Below, in pieces: positions 11,885 through 23,135 of a stretch of DNA of 64,000 nt. Source of the DNA: Micractinium sp. NFX-FRZ (Eukaryota; Chlorophyta; Trebouxiophyceae; Chlorellales; Chlorellaceae); the NCBI GenBank assembly GCA_029339195.1, contig JAPTJF010000142.1, positions 1 through 64,000 of the forward strand. The letters are read 5' to 3'. The notes below the pieces were generated by a model. That model worked only from the letters and a program-made list of their open reading frames with translations, was not told the DNA's origin and did not search any database. The number at the start of each line of letters is the position of its first letter. Within the stretch, counting starts at the first letter, position 1. Both the position numbers and the translations under genes were made by a program.

Positions 11885-13274
11885 TGCTGGAGTGGATTCA
11901 CCACCTCACCTGGTGCTGCTGGCTCATGCTGTGGGCGGCCACTGGTGAGGCTTGGCCGGCCCGCCTCTTCTGTGCTTGTTTGGCGGCTGGCCTCCCTGTG
12001 TTCGAGGGCGCTATGCTGCCGCGCTTGCTGGTGCTGGCTGGGCAGCTGCCTGCACATGGTGCTGCCGTGTGGATGATGCACCCACGGCACTGCTCTGCAG
12101 TGCGTCCCAGCGGTGCATGCCAACACCAGTGTGGCTGTTGGGCTGGCACCCCGCCCCTTATGTTTACTTCTTGACAGCGCTGCGGCGGCACATGGGTGTG
12201 CGCTGCAGAGGGTATGCGCTGCAGAGGGTGTGCGCTGCAGAGGGTGTGCGCTGCAGATGCGTTGATGAGGACCTCAGAGAGGCAGCAGGTGTTGGGTCGC
12301 ACACTCCCCGTCACAGAAGCCGCTGCTGGCCCGCCCCCTGTTGTGCACGATGCTGCTCACTCACCCCCCGACAAGAGCCTCAGCGTCATTACAGTGCCGC
12401 TGCAATTCGGAAGTGTGCCGCAGATGCTGCGTCCCAGCATTTTGGAGCAGCAAAGATGACACTGTAGCTTTCTTTTTAAGGAATGACGGATGTGCCTCAT
12501 CATTACGCTTGCTACCCCCCACCCCTGCCGCCCTGGCAGCCCTGGCCCTGTGGTCCCTGGCCAACTACATGTCCAATGTGTGGCACTACTTCAGGTGGGC
12601 CAGTGTGCATGTGGTGTTGCTGGTGTGTCTGTGTGCATGTGGCAGTGCTGCTGATGTGCCAGTGTGCCGTAGGGGGCGGTGCTGCTGGTGTGTGAGTGTG
12701 CCTGTGGCGGTGTTGGTGTGTGAGTATGCATGAGGCGGTGCTGCTGGTGTGTGAATATGCATGTCGCGGTGCTGGTGTGCATGTGGTGGTGTGGGCGTGG
12801 AAGAGGACGCCGGCCTGGCAGCTGCAACAACAGGGGGGCAGCTACTTCATGTGTGGGTGTTGTGTGATGTGTGTGTGTGTGTGTCTGTGCACAGGGTGCC
12901 CGCGTCGGCCCTCCCTGCCTGCCGGCGTGCGTTTGTGTGCGTGTTCAGGGGCGGGAGATGACGCATGTCAAGCGTGTGGCACTGGTACAATGTATGTGGC
13001 AGGGGAAGTGCTTTGTGTGTGGGGTGAATGCCTGGCCAGTTGGCTGTGTGAGGGCTGAGGGCACACGCATGTCGGGTCGCCAGCCGGGCAGGGGGCAGGG
13101 AGCCAGCACAGCAGAGGCAGAGCGCCAAGGATCACCTGCCTTGCTGCCACGTGGTTCAAACAAGTGCACTGCGAATTTTTAACTGTAGAACATATAGTAG
13201 AACATATAAATAAACAAGCAAGCACGCCGCCCCATGCGCGCACACGCAGGTACCCGGGCGTCCCGCTGCACTGA
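11885..13274 (+). CDS. Unrecognised multi-helix membrane protein, 5' end unknown
   Basis: Putative exons are 11885-11944 (WIHHLTWCCWLMLWAAT), about 12130-12191 (VWLLGWHPAPYVYFLTALRR), about 12500-12594 (hydrophobic, ending ANYMSNVWHYF) and 13250-13274. The last junction is clean: TTCAG|GTGGGC to CACACGCAG|G gives HYFRYPGVPLH and a stop. At least three segments are hydrophobic enough to cross a membrane. I do not recognise a family. The intron at 12595-13249 is filled with degenerate GTG-rich repeats. No start ATG could be assigned. The retroelement just upstream may have removed or displaced the 5' part (inference). Confidence 0.35.
12193..12256 (+). repeat. 16-bp tandem repeat
   Basis: About four copies of GTGTGCGCTGCAGAGG, one with an A variant. 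It lies in a presumed intron. A longer, more degenerate GTG-rich minisatellite follows at about 12600-12795. Confidence 0.75.
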
Positions 13275-14596
13275 GGCGGCTACCGATGGCGGGCGCTACG
13301 CAGCCGACGGATCCGCCCAGCAGCCCGCTGTGCAGCCTGCCCTGCTGTGGTCGACGGCATGCCTATCAGAAACCCACCCTCCCTAGCGGCCCTCTTGCCC
13401 TTGCTTTCTCCTGTTCTCACGGCCCCACCTCGTTACGGTCAATCTACTCACGCCCCAGCTCATCATGCCTTCTTCATCACAGAATTTGAGGTGCTCATCT
13501 GCACTTGAAGTGAGTCAGTCCTGCTGCCCTGCATTGCTGTCGTGACTCTGTAAACGTTTGCTCACTTCAACAACCGTGATGAATTCAGCTGCACATCTGT
13601 TCGACGCAAGCGTTCTCCAGCTACGGTCGGAGAGGCACCGGTGCGGGAGGTTGCGTGCTGTCGCCTGCAGTCCTCCTTCGGTGCCGAGTTTGCCACAGGA
13701 CACGTGTCACTGAGTGTCACTGCGTGCATGCACATGGGCTCCTTGTTCACACAGTGCCATCCAGCTGCACCCGCTGCCGACCCCCCCGCACGTGCCACGC
13801 TGTGCTCTGGAGACACAGTAGGCCATGACCCACATTTTCGGACCCTGTCCCCGGCAGCGAGCTGGCCGCCCTGGCCCCTGCAGTGTGCTGGCCCTCATCC
13901 TATGCCCGGCACGTTGCCGCGACTCGCACCTCCTGACCAGTGCAAAGTGCACAGCCACTTTGGCCTGTGCACGCACCTTTGCTCAGCGGCGGCAGCTTGG
14001 CGTTCAGAGCTGGCTGGGCCAAGCTTGCAGCCAGGTTTTACTGAAGGCTGTCACCCCGATATGTCTGTTGCTGCTCCTTGCAGAGCTGTTGTGCACTGCA
14101 CCGCTGGCAGCTGCACAGTCCAGGGGCAGGCACTTTCTCGTTTGCCATACCGCGGCAGTACCGTTGCCGCCCTCCACCTGCCATGCCCCCTCGCCTTCTC
14201 GTACTTTTCGTTGCTTTTCTTCCCCTCTGAACTACCCCACTCTGCTCTCCCCTGATCTGAACCAGCCACTCCTCAATTTGACGACCGTCTGCCGCCCGCA
14301 GCGCTGCGCGAGGGAAGAGCAGCAGGCGCACGCGCCGCCTCCCCCGACACCCTCGCTGCCCCCACCCTCAACTGACCGCTCATCGCAGCACATTACAAAA
14401 CTGAGGTGTGCGGCGGCAGGAGAAGAGAAGCTGGGACAGGTGGGACAGGTGGGACAGGTAAGACAGTGGGGCACAGGTGCCGAAATACTCTGTACTGCTG
14501 GCCAGCCGCGGACGCTTGGCACGGACAGACACGTGCCGGGGAGGCGCCGTGCGCTGTTAAGCCGCCCCGTTCACAGCGCCAACGGCGGACAGCACC
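13275..14596. other. Gene-poor stretch
   Basis: No exon with convincing coding character was seen on either strand. A 9-bp tandem, GGGACAGGT (three copies), lies at 14433-14460. The rest is mixed sequence with pyrimidine-rich runs on the plus strand. Confidence 0.5.
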
Positions 14597-15603
14597 TTAC
14601 AGCTTTCCGCCAGGGAAGATGTAGCGCTGGAACGCGGCGCGGCGCTCCTCAACTGCAGGTGGCGGGGCGGAAGTGGGGGCGCCTTGTAGCCTCGTCTGTC
14701 GCTGCGCACCGAACTGGCCTGCTGCCCCACGAGTGGCGCCAGGCCACGAATCCTGCCGCGCAGTGCTTACCTGAGCCCACAGACTGCAGGCCGTAAAAGG
14801 CCTCCAGCGGGTCCAGCTTGGCGCCGGTCAGCTGCAGGGGCGCGGGGGGACAGGGGGACGGGGGTGCGGGGGGACGGGGGAGTTGGAGGAGGCCAGATGT
14901 ATATTCCCATGGGAGCAAAGGCTTGCACAGACATGGCAGCGATGCGGTGGCCACGCCGGCTGCAGGCGCGCATTGCCAGGCAGGCAGCGCAAGACGAGGT
15001 GGGCTGGGGAGGCAGGGCTTACCGTGTCGCTCTTGCTGCGCGTTGTTGGGAACACGTCGGGGGGGGGCAGCTGTCCCTTGTCCTCTCCAGGCGCCTCCTT
15101 CACCAGCGGTTCTAGCGGGTGCTCGCCAAAGATGCTACTGCCATTGTGCAGGCGGGCCGTCATGTTGTAATGACGCTCGTGCAGGGCGCGCTGGCGCAGC
15201 AGCGGGCGCGCCCACGCCGGCGCATCCTCCTCTGCCTCCTCTGCCTCCTCCGCCCGGCGCACTGCAAGAGAAGGAGAAGCAGAGGTGATGGTGCATTTGT
15301 TTGCGGGAGCCGGATGCTAGTGTGCTCAAGTGAAGTGATCACATGAAGGACAGCGGCACTCACTTCACTTGTTCTTGCTTCCAACACCGGCCCTGTCCCG
15401 CCCCTGCTCTCGCCTTTGTTTGCTGCGTGCACGGCGGCAATGAAGGTGCCGCCCACGTCCTCGGGCGAGACGCCTTCCCCGCCAAGGCCCTTGTTGGCAA
15501 GTGAAGCTGATGCCTTGCCGTGCACCGCCTCGAACGCCCGGCCGACGTCGCCACGGGCTAGCGGGTCGCCAGCAGCAGCAGCCGGCAGGTTGGGGAACTC
15601 CAT
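14597..15603 (-). CDS. Small unrecognised protein, about 181 aa
   Basis: Four exons join in frame: 15603-15414, 15261-15023, 14831-14771 and 14652-14597. The first intron has a GC donor (AAAG|GCGAGA) and a good TTGCAG acceptor. The product begins MEFPNLPAAAAGD, is Ala/Gly-rich, then acidic (EEAEEAEEDAPAW), then basic and His-containing (RQRALHERHYNMTARLHNG). It ends in EERRAAFQRYIFPGGKL. No signal peptide or membrane segment is seen. I do not recognise the family. The stop TAA overlaps a possible donor (CT|GTAAGG), so a further 3' exon cannot be excluded. Confidence 0.55.
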
Positions 15604-17944
15604 GGCAGAAGCTTTACTATCAAGAATATTGAAGATGTGAGGGATTTTGGGGCATGAATATCAGCCGGAGCTCGACCTCGAAGGACACCCCGTGGGTTTC
15701 ATACCTCGGGTCCCACGTCAGCAGCGCGCAAAGTGCACGTTGTTTTCTCTTCCGGTGCGCGCTGCGCCTTTCGCCGAGTGATTATAAGCTGCCGGCTTGG
15801 GCACACACATACGAACCCACCCAGCGCGCTCCCAACGGAGCCAGCAAAAATACCAGCTGGGGAAGGGGCATGTCAGGCGCCGCCACCCGATCGGCCTGCG
15901 CGCTTCAACTGCGGACGCCCAATAGGGTGTCCATCCCAGTAAAGCCCGAGGCCTCGCGAGGAACACGCGAGGTCCTTTCCACCCAGCGCCGGAAGAACGA
16001 CCCTCACGGAATCGCCTCCCCTTCCGGCGCTGGGTCCCCCGAGCGATATGTGGCAAGGAAACCCGCTCTTAAAAACCAATTAAAAAGCTTGTCACAAACG
16101 CGGAAATTAATCGCGGCGCGAACTGGGCTTTTCGGCCGCCCCCGCGTCGCTCGGTGAGCAGCTGTGGTGCGGGGATTTGTCAAATTGCGGCCCGAAAAAT
16201 GCGCGCTCAGCCGGTCGGGTCGCAACGGGTGAACTCGGCACTCTCTGTGCACAGCGCTTGCTCCGAGCAGGTGAGGTGCGCAAATTACGTCTACTGGGCC
16301 CAGCGAAGTTTTGCACCGCGGATGCCGCCATTTCAGGCAGGCTGTCTGTGTTGCCGCCGCTGCCTGGCCGCCGCTGCCTGGCCGCCGCTGCCGCTGCCGC
16401 TGCCAAGCACATAGTTCCGCCTGGCCTCCTCCAGCCCCAAATCTCCTCTCGTTGCGCAACAGACCTTCCTGGCAACTGCCAACCATGCAATCACGGTGCA
16501 ATGCCGCCATTTCAGCCCGGCGGCAACCGGCCCAGGCGGCAGCCAGCCGTCATTGCCGCCGCTGTGGCCGGTGCGTCTCCCCTTCCCGTAGCCAAGCTCA
16601 TTCGCGCACCACACTTGATCTGGTTGCCATTGGCATCCATCCAGCACAAGGGCTCTCTTTGTGTTGATAAGCTCTTCCTCCAGAGCAGACCCCATCACGG
16701 GCGTGTTTAATGCGCGCGTCCGTTCGCAATGAAACGTGCCGCCAGCTGCGCCCATGCTCCACAAACTGCGCCCATGCAAGTGCTAACTCTGACAGGTCAC
16801 GGAGACTGGGACCCTGAGCTGATACACCCTAAAATTGTGGTGCCGCCGGGCGCTAGCGCATGCGAGCGGCCAGCGCTGGCAACAGAAGTTGTATCACGAC
16901 AGAAGTTCTGCCACTCTGCCTGCCCCTTGCCTGCACGGTGGCCCCTCGCAGCCTTACATCAGAAAGCCCCGTCATAGGAAGGGTGGCACCCGAAGGCTTT
17001 CCTTGTGAGGATGCACCGCCAGGTCACCAGATTCTGTGCAATTCTGTGCAATCTCACTTGAGGAGGCGACGAGGGGGCCAGGTCGCCCGAGGCGCCTTGG
17101 GGACTTGATTTTTGCCCCGCAAACCTCTGCCGGCGACCAACTCTCGCCAACCCGTCTTGAACGGTCGTTGGGGCAGCTACTCGGTGAGGTGAGGTATCGG
17201 GCTTTGCAGCGTCTTTGGCCGTGCCTGCCGGCGGCGCCCGGACGCCTGCCGCCCGCCTGCCGCCACACTATTGCACCTGCTGCTGTTGTTGCGGCGGCTG
17301 TCCCGCCCTCCCATGCCTCTACCGGGTTGATTACCTTCCATGGTGCAAAACATGCACTGCAACAGGTGTGCAGCAGGCCAACAGGGTGAGCGTGTGGGGT
17401 GGAGCAGGCAGGGGCGCCTTGGACGCAGGCAGTCTGCGGGGCAGGCAGGCGGCGCAGCGGCAGCCGCAGCGGCTGGGGGCAGGAGTTTTGTAAACCTGTG
17501 AAGGCCCGAGGCAAGGGCACGGCCCCTCGCCCCGCCGCTGCAGCCGGGCGGGCTGCCCAATCCGGAGCAGCATTAGTTCGACAGCCCCGCCGCGGACGCA
17601 GGGAGCAAGCCGATAGCAGCAGGCGGATTAGGAAGCACAGCGGTAGTTCGACAGCCCCGCCGCGGACGGAGGGAGCGAGCCGATAAGGGATAGGATGGGA
17701 ATGATCGAGAGGTGTGCCACCGGGAGCAGAGCGGGGGCAGCAGGCGCCGCAGCGGGCCGCAGCTGCCGCCCTTCAGCTTGCACTTTGTACTCTTGTAGCG
17801 CGTTGGCGGCTGTCTGCGTGAGTTTGTAACTGCCACCGGTGCGGTGGTGCTTGAATTGCTGCTCTGTGAAGGCTGTGCCTGCTGGCAGAAGTAAAGGCCA
17901 CCGTACCGCAGCCTCTGGGTTGCCGCCTGCTGCCGCCGCCGCAG
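15604..17944. other. Long intergenic region with short direct repeats
   Basis: No gene could be supported on either strand. A direct repeat of about 42 bp is present at 17574-17616 and 17644-17685 (TAGTTCGACAGCCCCGCCGC core, ending in GCCGATA). CTGCCTGGCCGCCG-type short tandems lie at about 16355-16400. GCCGCCATTTCAG occurs at about 16323 and again at 16503. The 5' end of the small membrane-protein gene downstream may lie here in an unseen exon. Confidence 0.5.
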
Positions 17945-18716
17945 TCCACCAGCAATGGCGCCGCAGAGATCAAGCGCGTGCCGCTGTTCCGGGATTCCAC
18001 ACGGGTGAGGCAAGGCAGGAGAGGGAGCGGGCTAGTGGGCGTAGCTTGAAGTGTGGCCTGCCAGCGTTGCAAGCCGTGCTCCGGCCATGCGGCGCTGCCT
18101 GCTTTGGCTCTCATGCACAAGCCCGTCATGCCCACTGCTGTTCTAGGCGAACAGGCTATCAGTTCACATCGAAGTGCAGCGTGTCTCTGCTGCACAGTGT
18201 TCTACCCCTTGCTTTCCGCCGGCGTGGCCAGCCTGCCTGGCCAGCCCACCTGGTCAGCCCACCGCACGCAGGCCTAGCTGTTGTGCTGCCAGTGCTAGTG
18301 ATGCAGCCTGAATCGTGCACTCTACTTGCTCACTGCCTACTGCCTTGCGTGCCCTTGCCCGTCCCCCTGCAGGTGCCGCGCCGGCGGTGCAGCGCCACTG
18401 CGTGGTGCTGGCAGCCAGGCGCCAGCCGGCCATGCAGCCCATGAAGAAGCCCATGAAGAAGCCCATGAAGAAGCCCATGAAGAAGCCCATGAAGGAGCCC
18501 ATGAAGGAGGCCATGGAGGAGCCCATGGAGGAGCCCATGAAGGTGCCGTATCCATGGAACCCCAAGAAGTGGAGCGACCCCAAGTTCCTGCGCAGGCAGG
18601 CAATCATCGCTTCTCTGCCACTGGGGCTTGCAGCCCTTGCGGTTTACGTGGGCCTGTGGCCGCTGGCGGTGGTTTGGCTCCTGTTCGTTACCCCTGTGAT
18701 GATTCTGGAGTATTGA
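17945..18716 (+). CDS. Small two-helix membrane protein with Lys/Met/Pro repeat
   Basis: Two exons are supported: one ending at 18004 (...EIKRVPLFRDSTR|GTGAGG) and one at 18373-18716. The second carries an N-terminal arginine-rich piece, then repeats of PMKK drifting to PMKE and PMEE, then PWNPKKWSDPKFLRRQ. Two hydrophobic segments follow (about 18604-18650 and 18655-18705), and the protein ends MILEY. The repeat gives a strongly positive then negative arm next to the membrane. The first in-frame ATG in the last exon is 18432. The true start could be there or in a missing upstream exon, since no ATG was found in the exon ending at 18004. The family is not recognised; plastid or mitochondrial targeting is possible but unproven. 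Confidence 0.55.
18438..18542 (+). repeat. 12-bp coding tandem repeat (CCCATGAAGAAG)
   Basis: Nearly nine units, the first four almost perfect, the later ones changed to CCCATGAAGGAG, GCCATGGAGGAG and similar. All keep the reading frame. Confidence 0.9.
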
Positions 18717-20823
18717 TTGGTTGCATCTGTGCACACACGTACTGAACCGGCCTGCCCACCCAGCTGGCATCGCCGCTCACACCCACTCAGCATGTTGTGC
18801 GCCCGTGCAGAGCTGCATCCCACTCCTGCACCTCTTCTGTTTGTTCTGTTTGTCGTCACACACCGAGTCTCTCTGCTTTTCCTCCGCCACTCATGCTCTT
18901 CCCCTGCCGCACCCATGCCTGCAGTGGCGTGCCCCCCTTCACATTCCCAGCCCCTGTTCACTAATCTGCGCGGCCCCTTGCCTGCCTCTCGCAGGCTGCA
19001 GTAAAGTAACGTTTGAATCAAGCTGCTGCTGTCAATCCAAACAAAATTTTGACCCAAATGGAAAGAACTTCGTGAACCAACAGACTGGAACAGGAAGAGG
19101 CGTGTGTGGAGGGTGGGCTGAGACATGTGGACAAGCACATGGGGACAGGGAGCATGGGCACCTGTTCATGCTGCAGCCACTGCGCCTGCACCTGCATGGG
19201 ACCCAATGGTCGATTGGCAGCCTGCCTTCCCTCCCCCCCAGAGCACACTGGTTCGCAGGGCATCCATGCCAAGCGCCTGCACAAGTGCCACGCCGCGGGC
19301 GAGCGCGCTGGGATCCTGGGAAGCCCTGCTCCGGCTCTGCTGCAAGAGGCGCCGTGAGCGTGTGGGGGTGTGCTGGGGTGCAGGCCTTGGGGGCGGCTCT
19401 CACCATCCCCCTGCCTTCCTTGTTCTGCACGCATTGCCCACCGTGACAGCAAGCGCCAGAGGCAGGTGTCACCTCGCCCACCACCCTCCCTTTCCCCCTC
19501 TCCTGCAGGCATTGTGCTCAAGCTGAGAAAGTGAAGCCATCGTTGTGTGCTCATGTACTCTTGCCCTGCAAGCCTTAACCGCGTGCCCAGCCAGTGCCCG
19601 CTGGACCTGCTGCATGCTGCTGCTGCTTGCCTGCCTGCCTGCCTGCCTGTGGTAGGAAGTTTGTGATGCCTGTGGGCAGAGGGGGCTGTGTCCACTGGGG
19701 AGGCAGGTGGGGTACATGAAGGGGGGGGGGGGGGGGGGCAGGCCCGGCAGCGCAGGCCCCAGTAGGACATTCCTCTGCCGCCTCCCCTGCCCCACACTGC
19801 CCCCCTCACCTGCTGCACCTCCCGCCGCCATCTCGCTCGTCCCACTCCGCAGGCAGCTTGCCCAGCAGTATGGGTGGAGTATGCCAGCCTGACGCAACGC
19901 CATGGTACGGCGCTCCCGCAGGCAATTGCCTTGCAAGAACCGCGTGCCCTCCGGCTCCAAGTCCAAGGCGCTCGGTGCGGTGCTGCAGCTAGGCCTCAAC
20001 AAGCTGCCCGGCGGCACGGGCAGCCCGCCAGCCCGCCGCCTTGCACCACAGCCGGTAGCAGTGATTATAGGCGATCAAGTCGAGGTGCACTGATGTGGAC
20101 ATGTGGCCATTTCATGTTGCTACTCTTTGGCTGTGTTGCAGTATGTGCCGCTGGCAGTACCGTTTTGCCCCACCCCTCTTGACCCCCGCCATGGCAGCCA
20201 CGGTTCAGCCCAGGGTCGCTCCTGGCTGACGTTTCAGTTGATCTTCCAGCTAGCCCCTTCTGGCAGGAGGGTACCAGCTCAAGCCCTTATGACCCCTTCA
20301 GCGCCAGCCCGCCGCGCCCATCGCCGCTGCAGCTGTCGTCGCCGGCGGTGCCGCTGCCGGCGCGCGCGGCGCGGTGCGGCGTCTCCGTGCTGCCGGACCT
20401 GCCAACCGTGGTCAGCCAGCAGGCAAGTTGTTGGGGGCGCTCAATGTTAGTGAACAGTAGCAAGGGCTAATAGGGCGGGCCAGCAGAAGCTCAACTGGCC
20501 AACGGGTTCGGAGCCAGCACAGTCTGGGGCCACGCTTTGGGGCCACGCTGGCTTGGCGAGTCGGGGGTGTCAGAGGAGTGACCTCAAGCTGTCCGGCAAC
20601 TGGAACCCGTTGACTGCTGCCCTGCAGTCGCGGTCTTCCCCTTCACTCTGCTCTGCTCTGCTCTGCTCTTGCATGTGTATGGGGGAGCTATTCAGCCTGC
20701 CCCCTGTGCACGCCCCGCAAGGCTGGGCCTCTCGTCTGCGCTCTCTGCGCATCGCCCCTCACCCCTCGCCTTCTCCCACAGCTCCTCTGTTTGCCCCTCC
20801 TCTCCCTCCCCTTCGGGTCCTGC
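18717..20823. other. Region without a supported gene
   Basis: Possible exon-like blocks were seen on the plus strand at about 19902-20076 (basic, RRSRRQLPCKNRVPSGSKSK) and about 20143-20420 (Pro/Ser/Arg-rich). Another is a short block near 20580-20627 (DLKLSGNWNPLTAALQ). I could not join them into a convincing protein. They might be 5' exons of the SNF2 fragment downstream, but no helicase motif is present. A run of 18 or more G lies at about 19720-19738 and a CTCTG tandem at about 20645-20668. Confidence 0.35.
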
Positions 20824-21644
20824 AAGATGATGATCTGCCCAACCTGCCGCCCCTGCACATCCCGCTGCACCGCCAGCTGACGATAGAGAGCACAGCACAG
20901 CGCACCAAGGCCACCGTCCCGCTGGTGAAGGAGGCGCGGCGTGCCCTCCTGCTGTCGGGCACGCCTGCGCTGAACAAGCCAAAAGAGATATTTCAGCAGG
21001 TGGGTGCTGTGGTGGTCGAGGGCCTACTGCGCTGTTGCACATCAAGTGCCCAGCCGTGCATTGAGGTGTCCTTGCTGGTAATGTTGGTTCTGCGTCCCTC
21101 CTGTAACCCCTCGCTCCCCGACTGCCCACGTGTCCCTGCTGCTCACCTGTCGGCGTGCCCCACATGCAGCTGGCCGCGCTAGTGCCCCAGGCGAAGATCA
21201 AGATGGCACAGTTTGGCGAGCGCTACTGCCAGGTACAAAGCTGCTGTAGGGCGGGCACATGCACACCCCCGAGACGGCTCTTTTGTGTTGCAAGCTTTCT
21301 GGGCACCGCCTGTGCTGCTGGTAGTGCTGCTGTTGTTGCTGTCGCTGCTTTCAGTTATGACTGACTGTGTGCTGACGCAATTCTCTCGCAGGGCAACCAC
21401 TTCGACAAGTATGGGGGTGCCTCCAACCTGACAGCGCTGAATGCAGTGCTCAAGAACACGCAAGGGGAGGGGGGGCAGTGCAAGGGGCAGGGGTTGGACT
21501 GGGCAAGCTGTGCGCATTCACTTGATAGCACCTGCTCTCGCTTGCGCTCACTTTATCCCCTCGCATCCTCGTGGCTGCAGTGTCATGGTTCGGCGGCTGA
21601 AGCGGGAGGTGCTCACCCAGCTGCCCAGCAAGCGGCGGCAGCAG
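20824..21644 (+). pseudogene. Fragment of SMARCAL1-like SNF2 annealing helicase
   Basis: Four exons join in frame: about 20824-20999, 21170-21232, 21392-21459 and 21581-21644. They encode AQRTKATVPLVKEARRALLL-SGTPALNKPKEIF, then the MAQFGERYC region, a YGGASNLTALNAVLKNT block and VMVRRLKREVLTQLPSKRRQ. This is the SNF2 motif III region through the RRLK-x-VL-x-QLP-x-K signature, very close to SMARCAL1/ZRANB3 in order and spacing. The third intron has a GC donor (AACAC|GCAAGG). The Walker A (GLGKT) and DExH boxes expected upstream, and the helicase C-terminal domain (motifs IV-VI) expected downstream, are not found within several kb. It is therefore a partial copy: a pseudogene, a duplicated segment, or an assembly break. 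Confidence 0.7.
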
Positions 21645-23135
21645 GTGCGCTGTACCAACGGACGCCCTGGTCATGCTGGCTTGTGCCAAGGCTGCAAGGG
21701 CCGAGTGGCGCCAATGTGCGGCGTGCAGGGGTGAAGCGTCCGTTTGCAGACAGCTGAACACATGGCCTGAGTTCATGGAGGCCAAGTACTTTCTTGTGAC
21801 TGCAACATGCGAACTGGCAGCCCACAAAACTTCCTGCCCCTGTGCTATGTGCATGCGACCGTGCACCAGCTGGGGACTCACTGGTCTGACTTTGCGTGAA
21901 CATACCGGTTGAATATGAAAAATATGAAAGCTGGGCATGCAAGATGCAAAGGGGTGGCGTCCTCAGGTACATGTGAGCACAGCGGGCACCAGCAGGGCAG
22001 GCATACCACATAGGCGGATGGCCACGCCGAATGGAGATTTGAAGAAGCGAAGTGGAAGAGGGGTGAGGTAGAAAAGCATAACGCACCAGTGCTCCGTCAA
22101 TTGCCAGCCAGCGTAGCAGGTGTCCCGAACAGGGCATGTGCCCAATCTGTGCATGTGCCCCCAAGTTCGTGGTTGGTGCGTTCAAGTCTTACTTGGTAGC
22201 AGAATTTCGCCACGTCGAGCCATGTGGGCAGCCACATGCCTAGTCCAGGGTTTCAAGGGCAAGGGGTGGATTCACAAAGAGGGCGCCTGTGCGCTCCCTG
22301 CTCAACAGAAGGTCGTGCCACTCGCTGGTAACCCCGACTGCGCGTTGCCGCCAGCGGCGGTGCATCTGCCGCTTTCCTTTGGCCCGCTTACGCCAATCTA
22401 CTTGGGTCGCTCCTGGTTTCGAGTGCAAACATGATTTCGGCGGTCTCCAGCTTAGATTAGCGGCGTAGCGGCAAGCACTCGGCCGGGGCACGGACTTGCT
22501 TGACCGGTGCTCCGGAAAACGCTGGAGTTGGAGGCCGCTTCACCACGGTAATAACCCGTAAGAACCGTGTAGAGGCCATTGCAATCAACAAAGCACCCTG
22601 TTGCGGCTGGAAATCGGGAGAACTACCCCCGTTCATGGCACGTGGCACAGCATGAGTGCACAGGACACAGAGCAGACATTGCCGTGTGCTCAATAAACGG
22701 GGGGCACAGCAATTCAAATTCTTAGAGGAGATGTAAGGTGACGCATGGAGTTTGACACTGGCGCAATCATTCAGCAAGGGAACACGATTATTGAGCAAGG
22801 ACGCTCACGCCTTGTGCACCTTACCCCCCACCTGCGGGCACAACTTGCGGCTTGAAGCACAGCCTATTGAGCAAGGAACATTACTTTAAGTGCTGCAGCA
22901 TGCAGCAAAATCGTCGGTGTCATATGCCAGCATCTGCGCACGGCGAGGTGTCGCCGGTGAGTAGCGGGTGGGCAGCCTTGGGACTGGGCCGCCCCTTCAC
23001 CATCGGCTGCTGCTGTCCTAATCTCGACTGTGCCTTGGCAGGTGCTCAGCCTGAACCTGAGAGTAGGTTCCGCCATGGAGCAGCATGCACCGACACCCTG
23101 CCTTCAGGAGGCTGTGAAGGCCAAAGTCGATGACA
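21645..23135. other. Region without a supported gene
   Basis: No coding exon is convincing on either strand between the SNF2 fragment and the 3' end of the glycosyltransferase gene. Base composition around 21900-22900 is less GC-rich than that of the genes. Confidence 0.5.

Noticed and set aside
18330..18770. Minus-strand frame with many Gly-Leu-Leu-His repeats
   Set aside because: It is only the reverse strand of the 12-bp PMKK coding repeat.
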